From assembly GCA_046565505.1 (NCBI GenBank), contig JBKHYJ010000050.1, positions 1-64,000 on the forward strand: a DNA stretch of 64,000 bases, read 5' to 3'. Positions 27,277 to 36,750 of the stretch are shown piece by piece. The DNA comes from JBKHYJ01 sp046565505. Lineage in GTDB: Bacteria > Acidobacteriota > Blastocatellia > UBA7656. The position numbers were made by a program, and so were the translations under genes. The stretch's first letter is position 1. Each line of letters starts with the position of its first letter. The notes below the pieces were generated by a model, which saw only the letters and a program-made list of their open reading frames with translations, searched no databases and had not been told where the DNA came from.

Positions 27277-28277
27277 CACAGCCAGCCCTCTTGCCTGTAC
27301 CACTCGATGGTGCCCCGAAGCCCCGCTTCGAGCGGCACGCGCTGGCTGTAGCCGAGCTCGCGCTTGGCGCGCTCTACGGAACACACCCAGCATGTCTGCG
27401 ACAGGTCTGTCACTTTGTCGCGGTTGATGACCGGCGGCTTTCGCATCACCGCCGCGACCGCTTCGGCCGCGATGGCGACCCCGAAAGCGACCGGGCGCGG
27501 AATGGCGACCGTGAGCGCGCGGCGGCCTAGCATCTCGGCTATCCTGTCGGCGACCGCTCGCATGGAGTAGCCCTCTTCGCTCGATATGAAATAAGTGCGG
27601 CCGACCGAAGCAGGGTTTTCGCCCGCCAGCATTATCCCGTCAGCGAGGTCATAGGCGTGCACAAGGCTGACCTGCTTGTCATAACGCCCTATCGTCGGCG
27701 ACACGCCGCGCGATATAGATTTGAAGAATTCGTATATGCCGTAATCGCGCGGGCCGTAGACGGCGGGCGGCCTCACTATGGTCGCGGGCAGCAGGTCGGC
27801 CGCGGCGCGCACCGCCTCTTCGCCCATCAGCTTGCTGCGGCCGTATGGCGTTATCGGCGCGGGCGGGGTCTGCTCGTCAACCGGCCTGCCATCGCGGCCG
27901 GGCCCGACGGCCGCGAGCGAGCTGACCTGCACGAACCTCTTTATGTGGTCGCGGTGTTTCATCGCCCCCGCCAGTATGGCTTCGGTCCCCTGATGGTTCA
28001 CCGTGAAGTAGTCCTTCGCCCGGCGCGCGAATGTTACGCCCGCGACGTGATAGACCGTATCGACATCCTCGAACGCGCCGTCCCAATCGGTCCCGCCATC
28101 CAGTCCGCCGTATGCGAATTCTATTTGCGGGTGCTTGAGGTACTTCAGATCACTCGTGCGCCGGACGAGGCACCGTACCGCGCGGCCACGCTCGACCAGG
28201 CGGTCCACGAGGTGGCTCCCGACGAAGCCTGTTGCCCCGGTGACTAGAACTTTTCCTTGGCCGCTAGAGTCTGTCAT
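27276..28277 (-). CDS. NAD(P)-dependent sugar epimerase/dehydratase (extended SDR)
   Basis: Extended short-chain dehydrogenase, 333 aa. The Rossmann motif is VTGATGFVGSHL (about residues 11-22), followed by CLVRRTSDL, YHVAGVTFARRAKDYFTVNHQGTEA, the SSLAAVGP strand, and the catalytic YGRSKLMGE (Tyr-x3-Lys). It resembles hopanoid-associated sugar epimerases and 3-beta-hydroxysteroid-type enzymes. The ATG of MTDSSGQG is chosen because GGAAG lies upstream. Coupling to a PAP2 lipid-head-group enzyme suggests a glycolipid or polar-lipid role, which is inference. Confidence 0.83.
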   Translation of the reverse strand: MTDSSGQGKVLVTGATGFVGSHLVDRLVERGRAVRCLVRRTSDLKYLKHPQIEFAYGGLDGGTDWDGAFEDVDTVYHVAGVTFARRAKDYFTVNHQGTEAILAGAMKHRDHIKRFVQVSSLAAVGPGRDGRPVDEQTPPAPITPYGRSKLMGEEAVRAAADLLPATIVRPPAVYGPRDYGIYEFFKSISRGVSPTIGRYDKQVSLVHAYDLADGIMLAGENPASVGRTYFISSEEGYSMRAVADRIAEMLGRRALTVAIPRPVAFGVAIAAEAVAAVMRKPPVINRDKVTDLSQTCWVCSVERAKRELGYSQRVPLEAGLRGTIEWYRQEGWL

Positions 28278-28454
28278 AACGTTGAGACTTCCTTCCCATT
28301 CTGTTGAAAGGGCGCGAGTGATGATAGCAGAACCGCGATTGCGTGTGCAGGCCAAAAGCCCGCGGGGCCTGCGCCCGATTGACCGGGCCCGAGGACAGGC
28401 ATAAGATGGACGCGCGATGAAAACCCGCGCTCATCTACATCGACAGGAGGCCTT

Positions 28455-29165
28455 ATGACTCGTCTCGGACTGTTCTCCTCTCTGCTGCTTCTGTCACTCG
28501 TGTTCTGTTCTGCGGCCGGCGCACTCGCGCAGGCAATGGACCGCACGAATCTGGAAAAAGAGATTCAATCATTAATCGATCAGTTGAAGGCGAAAGAAGC
28601 GCAGCTCTTCGAGCCTTCCGCGGACGACAGGACTGCTTTCGCGGAGTTTCTTCGCCAACCCGGCGCGGGCCTGACCAGGCTGATGCCCGGAGAGAAGTAT
28701 GACGGCAGATTGCTGACGCGCGGGGCGGGGGCGTACTACTCTTTCGTGCGCCTAACACATGAATACGGTTTCGGGTCGGACCTCAGCCTGGAGCAGAATC
28801 AATTCGGCGTCGGCTTCGCCGGGGCGAGCTTCGGATTCCTCACAAGCCTCGGGGACGTTCCGCTAGCGTCGGTCTCGGTTGATGACCGAGCCGTAAAGTT
28901 TTTGTCCGCGCTGGCCGTCCCTTCAAAAGAGGAGGACGCACGCGAGCAGTACCGCCTGGGCCACTCGGGGTTTGATTCGGGAGGGGTAAGATACGCGAAT
29001 CGTCTGCCCGCGGTCGCGAATGCTACTTATGCTCTGCGCTCGGTCGATTATAAAAGGTCGGACGTGTTAGTCGCGTTTCGCGTCGTTCGCCAGGACTCCG
29101 ACGGCAGCATGGTTTTGCTCTGGAAGATTCTAAAGAGGTTCCCCACGCCGGAACTCGCCCCATAG
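28455..29165 (+). CDS. secreted hypothetical protein
   Basis: Signal peptide (residues 1-27, ending GALAQA), a short helix with coiled character (NLEKEIQSLIDQLKAKEAQL), then about 180 residues with no motif I can name. The mature part is mixed in composition with several aromatic strands (AYYSFVRLTHEYGF, FGVGFAGASFGF, MVLLWKILKRF). Start supported by ACAGGAGGCC just before the ATG. It is monocistronic and divergent from the epimerase operon. Probably periplasmic; function unknown. Confidence 0.7.
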   Translation: MTRLGLFSSLLLLSLVFCSAAGALAQAMDRTNLEKEIQSLIDQLKAKEAQLFEPSADDRTAFAEFLRQPGAGLTRLMPGEKYDGRLLTRGAGAYYSFVRLTHEYGFGSDLSLEQNQFGVGFAGASFGFLTSLGDVPLASVSVDDRAVKFLSALAVPSKEEDAREQYRLGHSGFDSGGVRYANRLPAVANATYALRSVDYKRSDVLVAFRVVRQDSDGSMVLLWKILKRFPTPELAP

Positions 29166-29356
29166 TGAGCATAGAAAGGGCCTGCCCTAATTGTCTGGAG
29201 GGCTAGTCACTCGCGCGCCGCTCGCAGCGGGGAGGATTCGTTTATAGACGCGCGCGGAATGCCGACGCGCCGGCCGCGCCCTGATGAGGCGCGGCCCCGG
29301 AGAGATAGTTTCACGTGAGGCGCGGGCGATTCAGCGAAGGGCCGGCTATTCGAGCG

Positions 29357-30670
29357 TCATTTGCCGCCCGCGTGCCGGTCCAGGTAATCGAGAAGAACGT
29401 TTGACATCACCTTTACGCCGACGACGAGGCTCTCTTCATCGACATCGAAATCGGCCGTGTGCCACATCGGCGCCAGGCCCTTCGCTTTATTGCCCACCCC
29501 TAGAAAATAATAGAAGCCCGGGATGACCTTCTGGTAATAAGAGAAGTCTTCGGCGGGCATGAATGGCCTGGGGGCGATCACGTTGCGGTCGCCGACCACG
29601 CGGCGAATCGTCGGCATAGTCTCTTCGACGAGCTTCGGGTCGTTGTAAGTGACGGGGTTGGGGTTGGCGAACTTCAGGTCGAACGTGGCCCCATAAGCCG
29701 AGGTCACGCTCGCCAGCGTTTGCCTCATCAACTCCTGCGCGCGAGCGCGAACGTCTTCATTCATGGTCCGCATCGTGCCGTCCATCTTCACCTCTTCGGC
29801 GATGATGTTGTTGCGGTCGCCGCCTTTGATGGTCCCGACGGTGATGACGAGAGGCTCTAGCGGGTCGATGCGGCGGCTGTGTATGGCCTGGATCGCCGTG
29901 ACGCATTCGGCCGCGACGACTATAGCGTCTATGCCGAGGTGCGGCTGCGCGCCGTGCGATTTCTTGCCGCGAATAGTTATGTCGAATCGGTCGGCCGAAG
30001 CCATCGCCGGGCCGGAGTGATAGCCGATCTGCCCCACCTCGAACTGTCCCGTGTGTAGGCCGAAGATTGCCTGCGGGCGCGGGTTTTCGAGCGCGCCTTC
30101 TTTTATCATGAGCGGCGCGCCGCCTTCTTCGCCGGGCGGCGGGCCTTCTTCGGCCGGTTGGAATATGAATTTGATCGTGCCCGAAATCTGGTCGCGCATC
30201 CTGCTCAGCACTTCGGCGACTCCCAGTTGAACGGTCGTGTGCACGTCGTGACCGCAGGCGTGCTTCACGCCGGGCACGGTGGACTTGTAGGGAACGTCAA
30301 TCGTTTCCTGAATCGGCAGTGCGTCCATGTCTGCGCGGACGGCGACGACCGGGCCGGGCTTTGCGCCTTTGAGCAGGGCGGTCACGCCATACTTGCCGAC
30401 CCCCGTCTTGATGTCTTCGAGGCCGAGCGCGCGGAGCCGTTCGGCCACTACGCGCGAGGTCCGCTCCTCACGATTTGAAAGCTCGGGGTGCATGTGAAAA
30501 TCGCGGCGCTGATCGACGAGCTTCTGCCTGAGCGCCTCTGCGGCTTGCGCGATTTGTTGCTCGCGCGACGCGGCCGCAGGCCGAGCGGCAGACTCCGGCG
30601 GCTGCGCCGCCGTGGCGAGCGCCGACAGCAGTAGGACATAAGCAGTGACGGCAACGAATCTTTGTTTCAT
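29357..30670 (-). CDS. exported M20-family amidohydrolase
   Basis: Dimetal amidohydrolase of the IAA-amino-acid hydrolase/hippuricase branch (M20D), with an N-terminal signal (ALATAAQPP). Features: HPELSNREERT (about 60-70), RADMDALPIQE, metal-binding HACGHDVHT (Cys and His ligands), FQPAEEGPPPGEEG (Glu pair), GLHTGQFEVG, and the late PFMPAEDFSYY. It hydrolyses N-acyl or N-aminoacyl amide bonds, likely in the periplasm. The ribosome site GGAGATC precedes the ATG. Substrate cannot be inferred from context. Confidence 0.9.
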   Translation of the reverse strand: MKQRFVAVTAYVLLLSALATAAQPPESAARPAAASREQQIAQAAEALRQKLVDQRRDFHMHPELSNREERTSRVVAERLRALGLEDIKTGVGKYGVTALLKGAKPGPVVAVRADMDALPIQETIDVPYKSTVPGVKHACGHDVHTTVQLGVAEVLSRMRDQISGTIKFIFQPAEEGPPPGEEGGAPLMIKEGALENPRPQAIFGLHTGQFEVGQIGYHSGPAMASADRFDITIRGKKSHGAQPHLGIDAIVVAAECVTAIQAIHSRRIDPLEPLVITVGTIKGGDRNNIIAEEVKMDGTMRTMNEDVRARAQELMRQTLASVTSAYGATFDLKFANPNPVTYNDPKLVEETMPTIRRVVGDRNVIAPRPFMPAEDFSYYQKVIPGFYYFLGVGNKAKGLAPMWHTADFDVDEESLVVGVKVMSNVLLDYLDRHAGGK

Positions 30671-30977
30671 TGGCGATCTCCAGTGACGTAGAAAAGTTGT
30701 TTTGATAGGTTAAGCAGGATATGTGGTTTATCCGGCCGAGGTCAAGCACGGTTGAGTGCGACTCGGGCGGCATTGTCTGAGTTGATTCGGCCGCAATATT
30801 GTGACACACGGGCCGCCGCGGGGGTGGACCGCATTCGGAAACTAATAGACTGAGGGCATGCTGAGGGAGGCGCTTGAAAGCGAAACAGCCTGTTAATAGG
30901 GAGGCCCGTCAAGGAACGCATAATTGCTATGGTTACGCTCCCCGCCTGCATTTGAAGGTCACATTAATTAACGAAAC
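30671..30977. other. spacer where composition shifts to AT-richer
   Basis: About 300 bp upstream of the M20 gene; no gene or RNA recognised. The 30860-30977 part is the right border of the GC-rich block and the left border of an AT-richer tract that continues to about 32570. Confidence 0.45.
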
Positions 30978-31946
30978 CTATAACTTCCGCAGGTGAATCC
31001 AAGGTTTGCTTAGGCGAGATTCTACAAAGTCAATGACGGCGTCTCCCCCCGAATTTTTCCAGATACGAGAAAGCTCATCCGCATAGACTCTTGTATAAAA
31101 TCTGTAGTGTTCGACTGATGGAGACCCTGGTTTAGGGCTCGAAATACGTTCACTTGTTAGCTTGGTTAGGTAATCCGATATTTCGTCCGCCGATTTCTTT
31201 AATTGCCACGCGGCCAAAATTTTATTATATAAGTCGTATCTTGCATCCCGGTGAGCCTTAAATGAGTCAAAGAAATCACTACCGTCAGAACCTACGAAGG
31301 AACCATCATCAAAGAACGCCCCTTCAATCGAGATTCTCACACCGGTGCTTCCATTTAGTTTTGCAGTATATGTCTTTGATAGTTCTGCGACATTTCCCTC
31401 TTGCACGGCATGCTTAAGTGATTCAGCCGTACTCTCTCCCTCTGACCTGCTGACAGAAGTTACGGTGCCGCCGAGACGACTTTCGCTCGGCATTGGGACT
31501 AAAGAGAGAAAATGTAAAGAGCCCGGCGCAATCGTGTACTCAGAAGCCCGTTTGGCGGATTGCTCCTGAGGGTCTGAATCCTCCATTAACAAAAGCGGAC
31601 CTGCAAACGTTCGATAGTAAGATGATATTCTTCCGTTAGCATCTACCAATTCCCACTTCAAGCGGTATGCGACTAAAGACTGTTGCCCCGAATTCTTTAG
31701 GAAAACAGATAAGAACTTGATTGTATTTGGAGCCTGGTCGATTTTGTTTCTTAGGAGGACTGAGGTGAGGTTCTCCTCGAACAAAGGGTGTGCGGCGGCA
31801 ATGAGTAGTAATCCATGCTCGGGAATATCTCTCGTTTGTACCGTAATATTCATTGCGTACATCCCGGTAGGGTTTATGACTGAAATTGTTACCAGTATTA
31901 GGGAGATAAGTAAGAATAAAGCTGGGAGGAGGGAGTGCTTTTTCAT
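30978..31946 (-). CDS. orphan membrane-anchored hypothetical protein in an AT-richer tract
   Basis: 322 aa from the ATG of MKKHSLLPAL, where a clean N-terminal membrane span begins (LLPALFLLISLILVTISVI). The frame stays open to 32099, but the extra 51 residues look non-native. The rest is an exported domain with many beta-strand-like segments (FLSVFLKNSGQQSLVAYRLKWEL, GVRISIEGAFFDDGSF) and a helical C-terminus (VYADELSRIWKNSGGDAVIDFVESRL). I do not recognise a family. Codon and base use differ clearly from the GC-rich neighbours, which suggests acquisition by transfer. Confidence 0.6.
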   Translation of the reverse strand: MKKHSLLPALFLLISLILVTISVINPTGMYAMNITVQTRDIPEHGLLLIAAAHPLFEENLTSVLLRNKIDQAPNTIKFLSVFLKNSGQQSLVAYRLKWELVDANGRISSYYRTFAGPLLLMEDSDPQEQSAKRASEYTIAPGSLHFLSLVPMPSESRLGGTVTSVSRSEGESTAESLKHAVQEGNVAELSKTYTAKLNGSTGVRISIEGAFFDDGSFVGSDGSDFFDSFKAHRDARYDLYNKILAAWQLKKSADEISDYLTKLTSERISSPKPGSPSVEHYRFYTRVYADELSRIWKNSGGDAVIDFVESRLSKPWIHLRKL

Positions 31947-32203
31947 ATACTGCCGGTAGCAATATAAAGGCGGCCAGATTTCAGATAAGGACTTGAAACT
32001 TAGCTGCGGCCTAAGCATACAAAAAGAGTTAGCTGCTGCCGAAAAATCGCGGAAATAATATATGGCGTCTAAAGTGCTGTCAATTACAAGTTCGCGCACG
32101 TCAATCTCGTTTTAAATAATCCAAAGTGTAAATATCTTCTCTTTTCTTTAGCACCATCACCACCTTGATGACCGAATTCAGTATGTGCCGGAGCCTGGCT
32201 GAA

Positions 32204-32299
32204 TTACATCTGTCTTCGGACCTGATGGTAATTCTCTAATTGTTCAATACTCAATCCAGGTGATAAAGCTTCAGCTAAAGAAGTCATGGAAGTGCTCAT
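32204..32299 (-). CDS. possible 31-residue peptide gene upstream of the orphan
   Basis: A short frame begins MSTSMTSLAEALSP and ends YHQVRRQM. It is preceded by AGGGGGAACGC, a good ribosome site, and lies about 260 bp upstream of the orphan membrane protein on the same strand. The peptide is Ser/Thr-rich at the start and helical afterwards. It could be a leader peptide, a small regulator or a remnant. The rest of the AT-richer stretch 32100-32571 shows no other gene. Confidence 0.35.
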   Translation of the reverse strand: MSTSMTSLAEALSPGLSIEQLENYHQVRRQM

Positions 32300-32571
32300 G
32301 CGTTCCCCCTAAGAAGTCGGCGTGGAAACCTCATTCTATAGTAGGAACGCTTCCTTCTTCACAGAATGAATAGCCCCTGATGGGCCGTGGTGTATTCTTC
32401 GTAAAGCAATAGATGCGGCTTGAGCTTTGATAATTAAATCAAGTCGGGCCAGCTTGCCGGCGGTTTTACTTTCATATCGCATCGTGGTGTAATCCAGTTC
32501 TGAGTCCTGCGGGTCCGGCGCAGGCCGTTGTTAATTCTCTTACCTCTCAAACTGTTCAAAGGAGGCTTGTC

Positions 32572-34605
32572 ATGAGACGCATCATTACCATCTTCACGCT
32601 CATGCTTTCAATCTGCGTCGCCGCGGCGGCCCAGCAGAAGCGCGCGATGACGTTCGACGACATGATGGCGCTGAGGAACGTTTCCGACGCGCAGGTGTCG
32701 CCGGACGGCCGGTGGGTGGCTTACACGCTCACCTCGACCGACATGAAAGAGAACGCCACGGACGCAGACCTCTGGCTCGTTCCGACATCGGGCGGCGACC
32801 CCGTGCGGCTGACCACCAGCAAGAAGAACGACACGCAGCCCCGGTGGTCGCCCGACGGCAAACGCATAGCCTTCGTCTCCGCCCGCGAAGAGAAGCCGCA
32901 GGTATTTTTGATCTCGCCCACGGGCGGCGAGGCGGAAAAACTTACAGACTCCAAATCGGGGGTGCAGTCGTTTCAGTGGTCGCCTGATGGTCGCTCCATA
33001 GCTTTCGTCGCACAGCAAGAGACGACTCCCGAAGAAGAGAAGAGGCAGAAAGATAAAGACGACCCGCAGGTCATAGATAAGAATTTCAAGTTCTCCCGCA
33101 TCTGGGTCATCGACGTTCAGACCAAAAAGGCCCGCGAGGTCGTAAAGAGCGACCTCGTCGCCACGGACCCGCAGTGGTCGCCCGATGGCCGCTCGATCGC
33201 CTACACGGCTCTGCCCACGCCGAAGGCGGACGACGGCAGCTTATCTGACATCTGGATAGCCGACGTAGAGTCCGGCAGGACGCGTAAGCTCGCCGACAAC
33301 GAAGGCCCCGACAGTTCGCCGAGGTGGTCGCCCGATGGCCGCTCTATAGCCTACCTCACGCGAGACGCGAAGCTTGGCGTGATAGGCCAGTCGCGGCTGA
33401 GCATCATCCCGGCCGAGGGCGGCGCGCCGCGCGCCCTCGTCTCGTCTTTCGATTACCAGCCCGGCCCCGCGAGGTGGTCACAGGACGGCCGCACGATTTA
33501 TTTCAACTCGCCCGTCCGCACGACTACTCAGTTGTTCATGGTGCCGGCCGCGGGCGGCGAGGCGAAGCAGATTTCTAATGTCATGGGCGTGATGGGGCCG
33601 GCCACGCTCTCGCGGGATTGCTCGGTGGTGGCGTTCACGCGGTCCGACCTACAGCACCCGGATGACGTTTACGTGGCGAAGCTGCCCGGCATGGTCGATG
33701 GCGTCAGGCTGACGGACCATAACCCGCAGGTGCGCGAGCTTGCGCTGGGCGCGGGGGAAGTCGTCCGCTGGAAGAGCAAAGACGGTATGGAGGTCGAAGG
33801 CGTAGTCATATACCCCGTCGGCTATCAACAGGGCAAGCGTTACCCGACCGTGGCGCTCATTCACGGCGGCCCCTCCGGGGTGTGGACGCAGAGCTTTCCG
33901 AACTCGTTTGGCAACTTCGGCCACGTGTGGGCGGGCAAAGGCTGGGTGGTCTTCTACCCGAACGTGCGCGGCTCGTCCTCGTACGGCGAGAAATTTCTCT
34001 TCGCCAACATCAACGACTGGGGCGGCGGAGATTACCAGGACGTGCAGACGGGGTTGGATCACCTTATCGCGAAGGGCGTGGCGGACCCCGACAAGCTAGC
34101 GCAGTCGGGCTGGAGCTATGGCGGATACCTCACGGCGTGGACGCTGACGCAGACGAATCGCTTCAAGGCTCTGATGGTCGGCGCGGGGCTGACGAATATG
34201 TTTTCCATGTACTCGACGAATGATTTGCAGCGCACGCTCGAAGCTTACTTCGGCGGCGAGCCGTGGAATAACCTGGAGGCGTACCAGCGTGCGTCCGCCA
34301 TGACTTACATCAAGCAGGCGAAGACGCCGACGCTCATCCTCCACGGCGCGGCTGACACGCGCGTGCCGCCCGGACAGGCGCAGGAGTTATACATGGGGCT
34401 GCGCAAAAACGGCGTGCCGGTCGAGCTCGTCTTCTACCCGCGCGAGCCTCATGGGCTGCAAGAGCCGCGACACCGGCTCGATAAGATGAGGCGCGAATAC
34501 GCCTGGTTTTCAAAGTACGTGCTCGGGGTTGAAGTGCCCGAGCCGAAGCCCGCTAACGACGACAAGGGCGAAAAGAAGGTCGAAGACAAACCCTCCTCAA
34601 AATAA
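32572..34605 (+). CDS. exported S9-family prolyl oligopeptidase-like serine peptidase
   Basis: Signal peptide (1-20, ending AAAAQQ), an N-terminal beta-propeller with TolB/WD40-like units (repeated RWSPDGKRIAFVS / QWSPDGRSIAF blocks between residues 40 and 330), then an alpha/beta-hydrolase domain. Catalytic triad: Ser515 in GWSYGGY, Asp595 in GAADTRVPP and His627 in PREPHGLQ. This arrangement matches acylaminoacyl-peptidase/DPP-type enzymes that trim short peptides. AAAGGAGG precedes the ATG. A 17-bp hairpin follows, so the gene is probably a single-gene unit. Confidence 0.93.
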   Translation: MRRIITIFTLMLSICVAAAAQQKRAMTFDDMMALRNVSDAQVSPDGRWVAYTLTSTDMKENATDADLWLVPTSGGDPVRLTTSKKNDTQPRWSPDGKRIAFVSAREEKPQVFLISPTGGEAEKLTDSKSGVQSFQWSPDGRSIAFVAQQETTPEEEKRQKDKDDPQVIDKNFKFSRIWVIDVQTKKAREVVKSDLVATDPQWSPDGRSIAYTALPTPKADDGSLSDIWIADVESGRTRKLADNEGPDSSPRWSPDGRSIAYLTRDAKLGVIGQSRLSIIPAEGGAPRALVSSFDYQPGPARWSQDGRTIYFNSPVRTTTQLFMVPAAGGEAKQISNVMGVMGPATLSRDCSVVAFTRSDLQHPDDVYVAKLPGMVDGVRLTDHNPQVRELALGAGEVVRWKSKDGMEVEGVVIYPVGYQQGKRYPTVALIHGGPSGVWTQSFPNSFGNFGHVWAGKGWVVFYPNVRGSSSYGEKFLFANINDWGGGDYQDVQTGLDHLIAKGVADPDKLAQSGWSYGGYLTAWTLTQTNRFKALMVGAGLTNMFSMYSTNDLQRTLEAYFGGEPWNNLEAYQRASAMTYIKQAKTPTLILHGAADTRVPPGQAQELYMGLRKNGVPVELVFYPREPHGLQEPRHRLDKMRREYAWFSKYVLGVEVPEPKPANDDKGEKKVEDKPSSK

Positions 34606-34632
34606 GAAACTTTACGAAGACAAGAAACTTCC

Positions 34633-34674
34633 CGCGCGGAGCCCGCGACCACTTAAAGTCGCGGGCTCCGCGCG
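34633..34674 (+). terminator. strong hairpin terminator candidate after the S9 peptidase
   Basis: Perfect 17-bp GC-rich stem (34633-34649 with 34658-34674) and an 8-nt CACTTAAA loop, 28 bp after the stop. No U tract follows. Confidence 0.65.
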
Positions 34675-34877
34675 CGTCTAAGCCTTGATCCCGCCCTGGA
34701 ACGTTGATTGCCCCATCAAGCTATCTGGCATTGTCTCGCGCGTTTCTGTACCTATTGAATTCAGGTGCGCGCTTGAATGTGTAGCGTTTTCGACCCGATG
34801 ACGGTTAAGGCAATTTTAAGGATTTGCCCTATGCAGGTGTCCTGCGTATAGAAAGTCTACAAGGAGGGACGGGGGAT

Positions 34878-36422
34878 ATGAACATGCGAAAATTTACTAC
34901 GGCGGTCGCGCTGCTGCTGCTTGTGCTCGCGGGCAATTCGTTCGCCCAGACTGTCGAGGTCACGGAGGTATCTCCGCGCGGGCAGTTGGTGGCCGCCAAG
35001 CGGCAGACGCTCGCCATCAGGTATAAAGATGATGACGGGACCTCGGTCAACATGGTCGGCACGGCCCTGAATCCGCAGGCGATGGGGAAGGCGGAGGTCA
35101 AGCGCAAAGAGGGGCGCACTCGGGTCAGGCTCGAAATGGATAACATGGGAAACCCGCAGGCGCTCGGCGCGTATTACACAACTTACATCCTTTGGGCGGT
35201 GGCCCCGGAAGGGCAGGCGGATAATCTCGCGGAGTTGCCGGTCAAGAACAAATTTGACGTGGAGGTCACGACGAATTTTCAGACCTTCGGACTAATCATC
35301 ACCGCGGAGCCTCACTCCTACGTCAAGCTGCCCAGCCCCATCATCGTCGCCGAGAACGCCTTGCGCAAGGGGACCGAGGGCGGCATTGAAGCGAGCCGGA
35401 TAGAATACAGCGGCGACCCGGGCTCACTCTACGTAGTGTCCGGGCCTAACTCGCCCGCGATCAACGCCGACTATACGACCCCGCTCATCATCCTGGGCGC
35501 GCGCCGCGCCGTGGAGATTGCGCGCCGCGCGGGCGCGGAGCGGTACGCCGATTCTGAAATGCGGGAGGCGGAAGTTAAGCTCGCGGCCCTGGAGCAACTC
35601 TGGCCCCGCGAGCGCAAGGACCAGGAGAAGTTCAGCGGCATGGCTCACGACGTGATGCGGCTCGGGGAGCACGCGCGCGCGCTCGCCGTCGAGCGGATAG
35701 CCCAGGCGAGGATCGAATCCGAACGTCAGCAGGCGAGGTCCACGATAGCCGAGGCCCAGAACGAGGCCGACCGCGCGCGCAGCGAGGCCGAACGCGCCAA
35801 AGAGCAGGCGGCCGTCTACCGTGAGGCGCTCGCCCGCGCCGAGACCGAAATGGCTGCCGCGCGGAAGCGGGTCGAAGACGCGGTGACGGAGGCCGATAAG
35901 GCGAAGGCCAGGGAAGAACTCGCCCGCGCCGAGGCCGAGCGCGCCAGGCTCGAAGCGCAGCAGGCTAAGCAGGACAGCGCGGCGATGCAGGAGCGGCTGT
36001 TCGTGTCGCTGTCCGAGATACTTGAGACCAGGCGCGAAGCGCGCGGACTCATAGTGAATCTGTCGGACGTGCTATTTGATTTCAACCAGGCTTCGCTCCG
36101 GTCGGGCGCTCGCGAGAAGCTCAGCAAGCTCGCCGGGATACTCATAGCTTACCCCGGCGCGTACAGGATCGAGATCGAAGGCCACACGGACGCCGTGGGC
36201 TCGCAGGACTATAATCAGAAGCTTTCGGAAGACCGCGCCACGACCGTTCGCGCGTACCTGACGCAGGCGGGGATACCGGATACGCGGATCGTGGCCGTGC
36301 GCGGCTTCGGGAAAATAAGGCCGGTGGCGAGCAACGACACGGCCGAAGGCAGGCAGTTGAACCGCCGCGTGGAGATAGTAATCAGCGATACCGACAAAAT
36401 GCCGAACGCGAATAATCGCTAA
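34878..36422 (+). CDS. OmpA-family outer-membrane/peptidoglycan-binding protein with long coiled coil
   Basis: 514 aa from the ATG of MNMRKF, chosen because AAGGAGGGACGGGGG precedes it. Signal peptide ends NSFAQ. An N-terminal beta-rich exported domain (about 25-190) is followed by a long charged coiled coil rich in Ala/Glu/Arg (about 240-365), then an OmpA C-terminal domain with LFDFNQASLRSGAREKL, IEGHTDAVGSQDYN, the NxxLSxxRA-like QKLSEDRA, and NRRVEIVI, which binds diaminopimelate-peptidoglycan. It probably bridges the outer membrane and the wall. A nested hairpin follows the gene. Confidence 0.9.
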   Translation: MNMRKFTTAVALLLLVLAGNSFAQTVEVTEVSPRGQLVAAKRQTLAIRYKDDDGTSVNMVGTALNPQAMGKAEVKRKEGRTRVRLEMDNMGNPQALGAYYTTYILWAVAPEGQADNLAELPVKNKFDVEVTTNFQTFGLIITAEPHSYVKLPSPIIVAENALRKGTEGGIEASRIEYSGDPGSLYVVSGPNSPAINADYTTPLIILGARRAVEIARRAGAERYADSEMREAEVKLAALEQLWPRERKDQEKFSGMAHDVMRLGEHARALAVERIAQARIESERQQARSTIAEAQNEADRARSEAERAKEQAAVYREALARAETEMAAARKRVEDAVTEADKAKAREELARAEAERARLEAQQAKQDSAAMQERLFVSLSEILETRREARGLIVNLSDVLFDFNQASLRSGAREKLSKLAGILIAYPGAYRIEIEGHTDAVGSQDYNQKLSEDRATTVRAYLTQAGIPDTRIVAVRGFGKIRPVASNDTAEGRQLNRRVEIVISDTDKMPNANNR

Positions 36423-36450
36423 CGCGGCGTGGGCAACCGGTGACTGAATG

Positions 36451-36516
36451 GAGCGGGGCCGCGCCGGAGTCGAAGTGTCAGCCTCCCGTCGGAGGCGCGC
36501 CGGCGCGGCCCCGCTC
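36451..36516 (+). terminator. nested hairpin terminator candidate after the OmpA gene
   Basis: Outer perfect 17-bp stem (36451-36467 with 36500-36516) enclosing a second 6-bp hairpin GCCTCC-CGTC-GGAGGC (36481-36496), 28 bp past the stop. No U tract. Confidence 0.6.
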
Positions 36517-36750
36517 TGCTTGCCCGGCCCCTGATGGCTGCAAAGCCATTAGCGCCCGGCAGATTCGGCTCGACGAATTGTGCGGTCATCAGGGAATCGC
36601 CTCGCTTATTCGGCCCGGCACTCATGTAAGTCAGAGTGGACCCGGAGCCGGCTTGCTCCTTTGACGCGGGGCCACAGGATTAATCCATGTTGAGGCTTGA
36701 TTCACCTCCGCCGTTTGTATAAAAGTGATGGTGAAACGTCAAAGGGCTAT

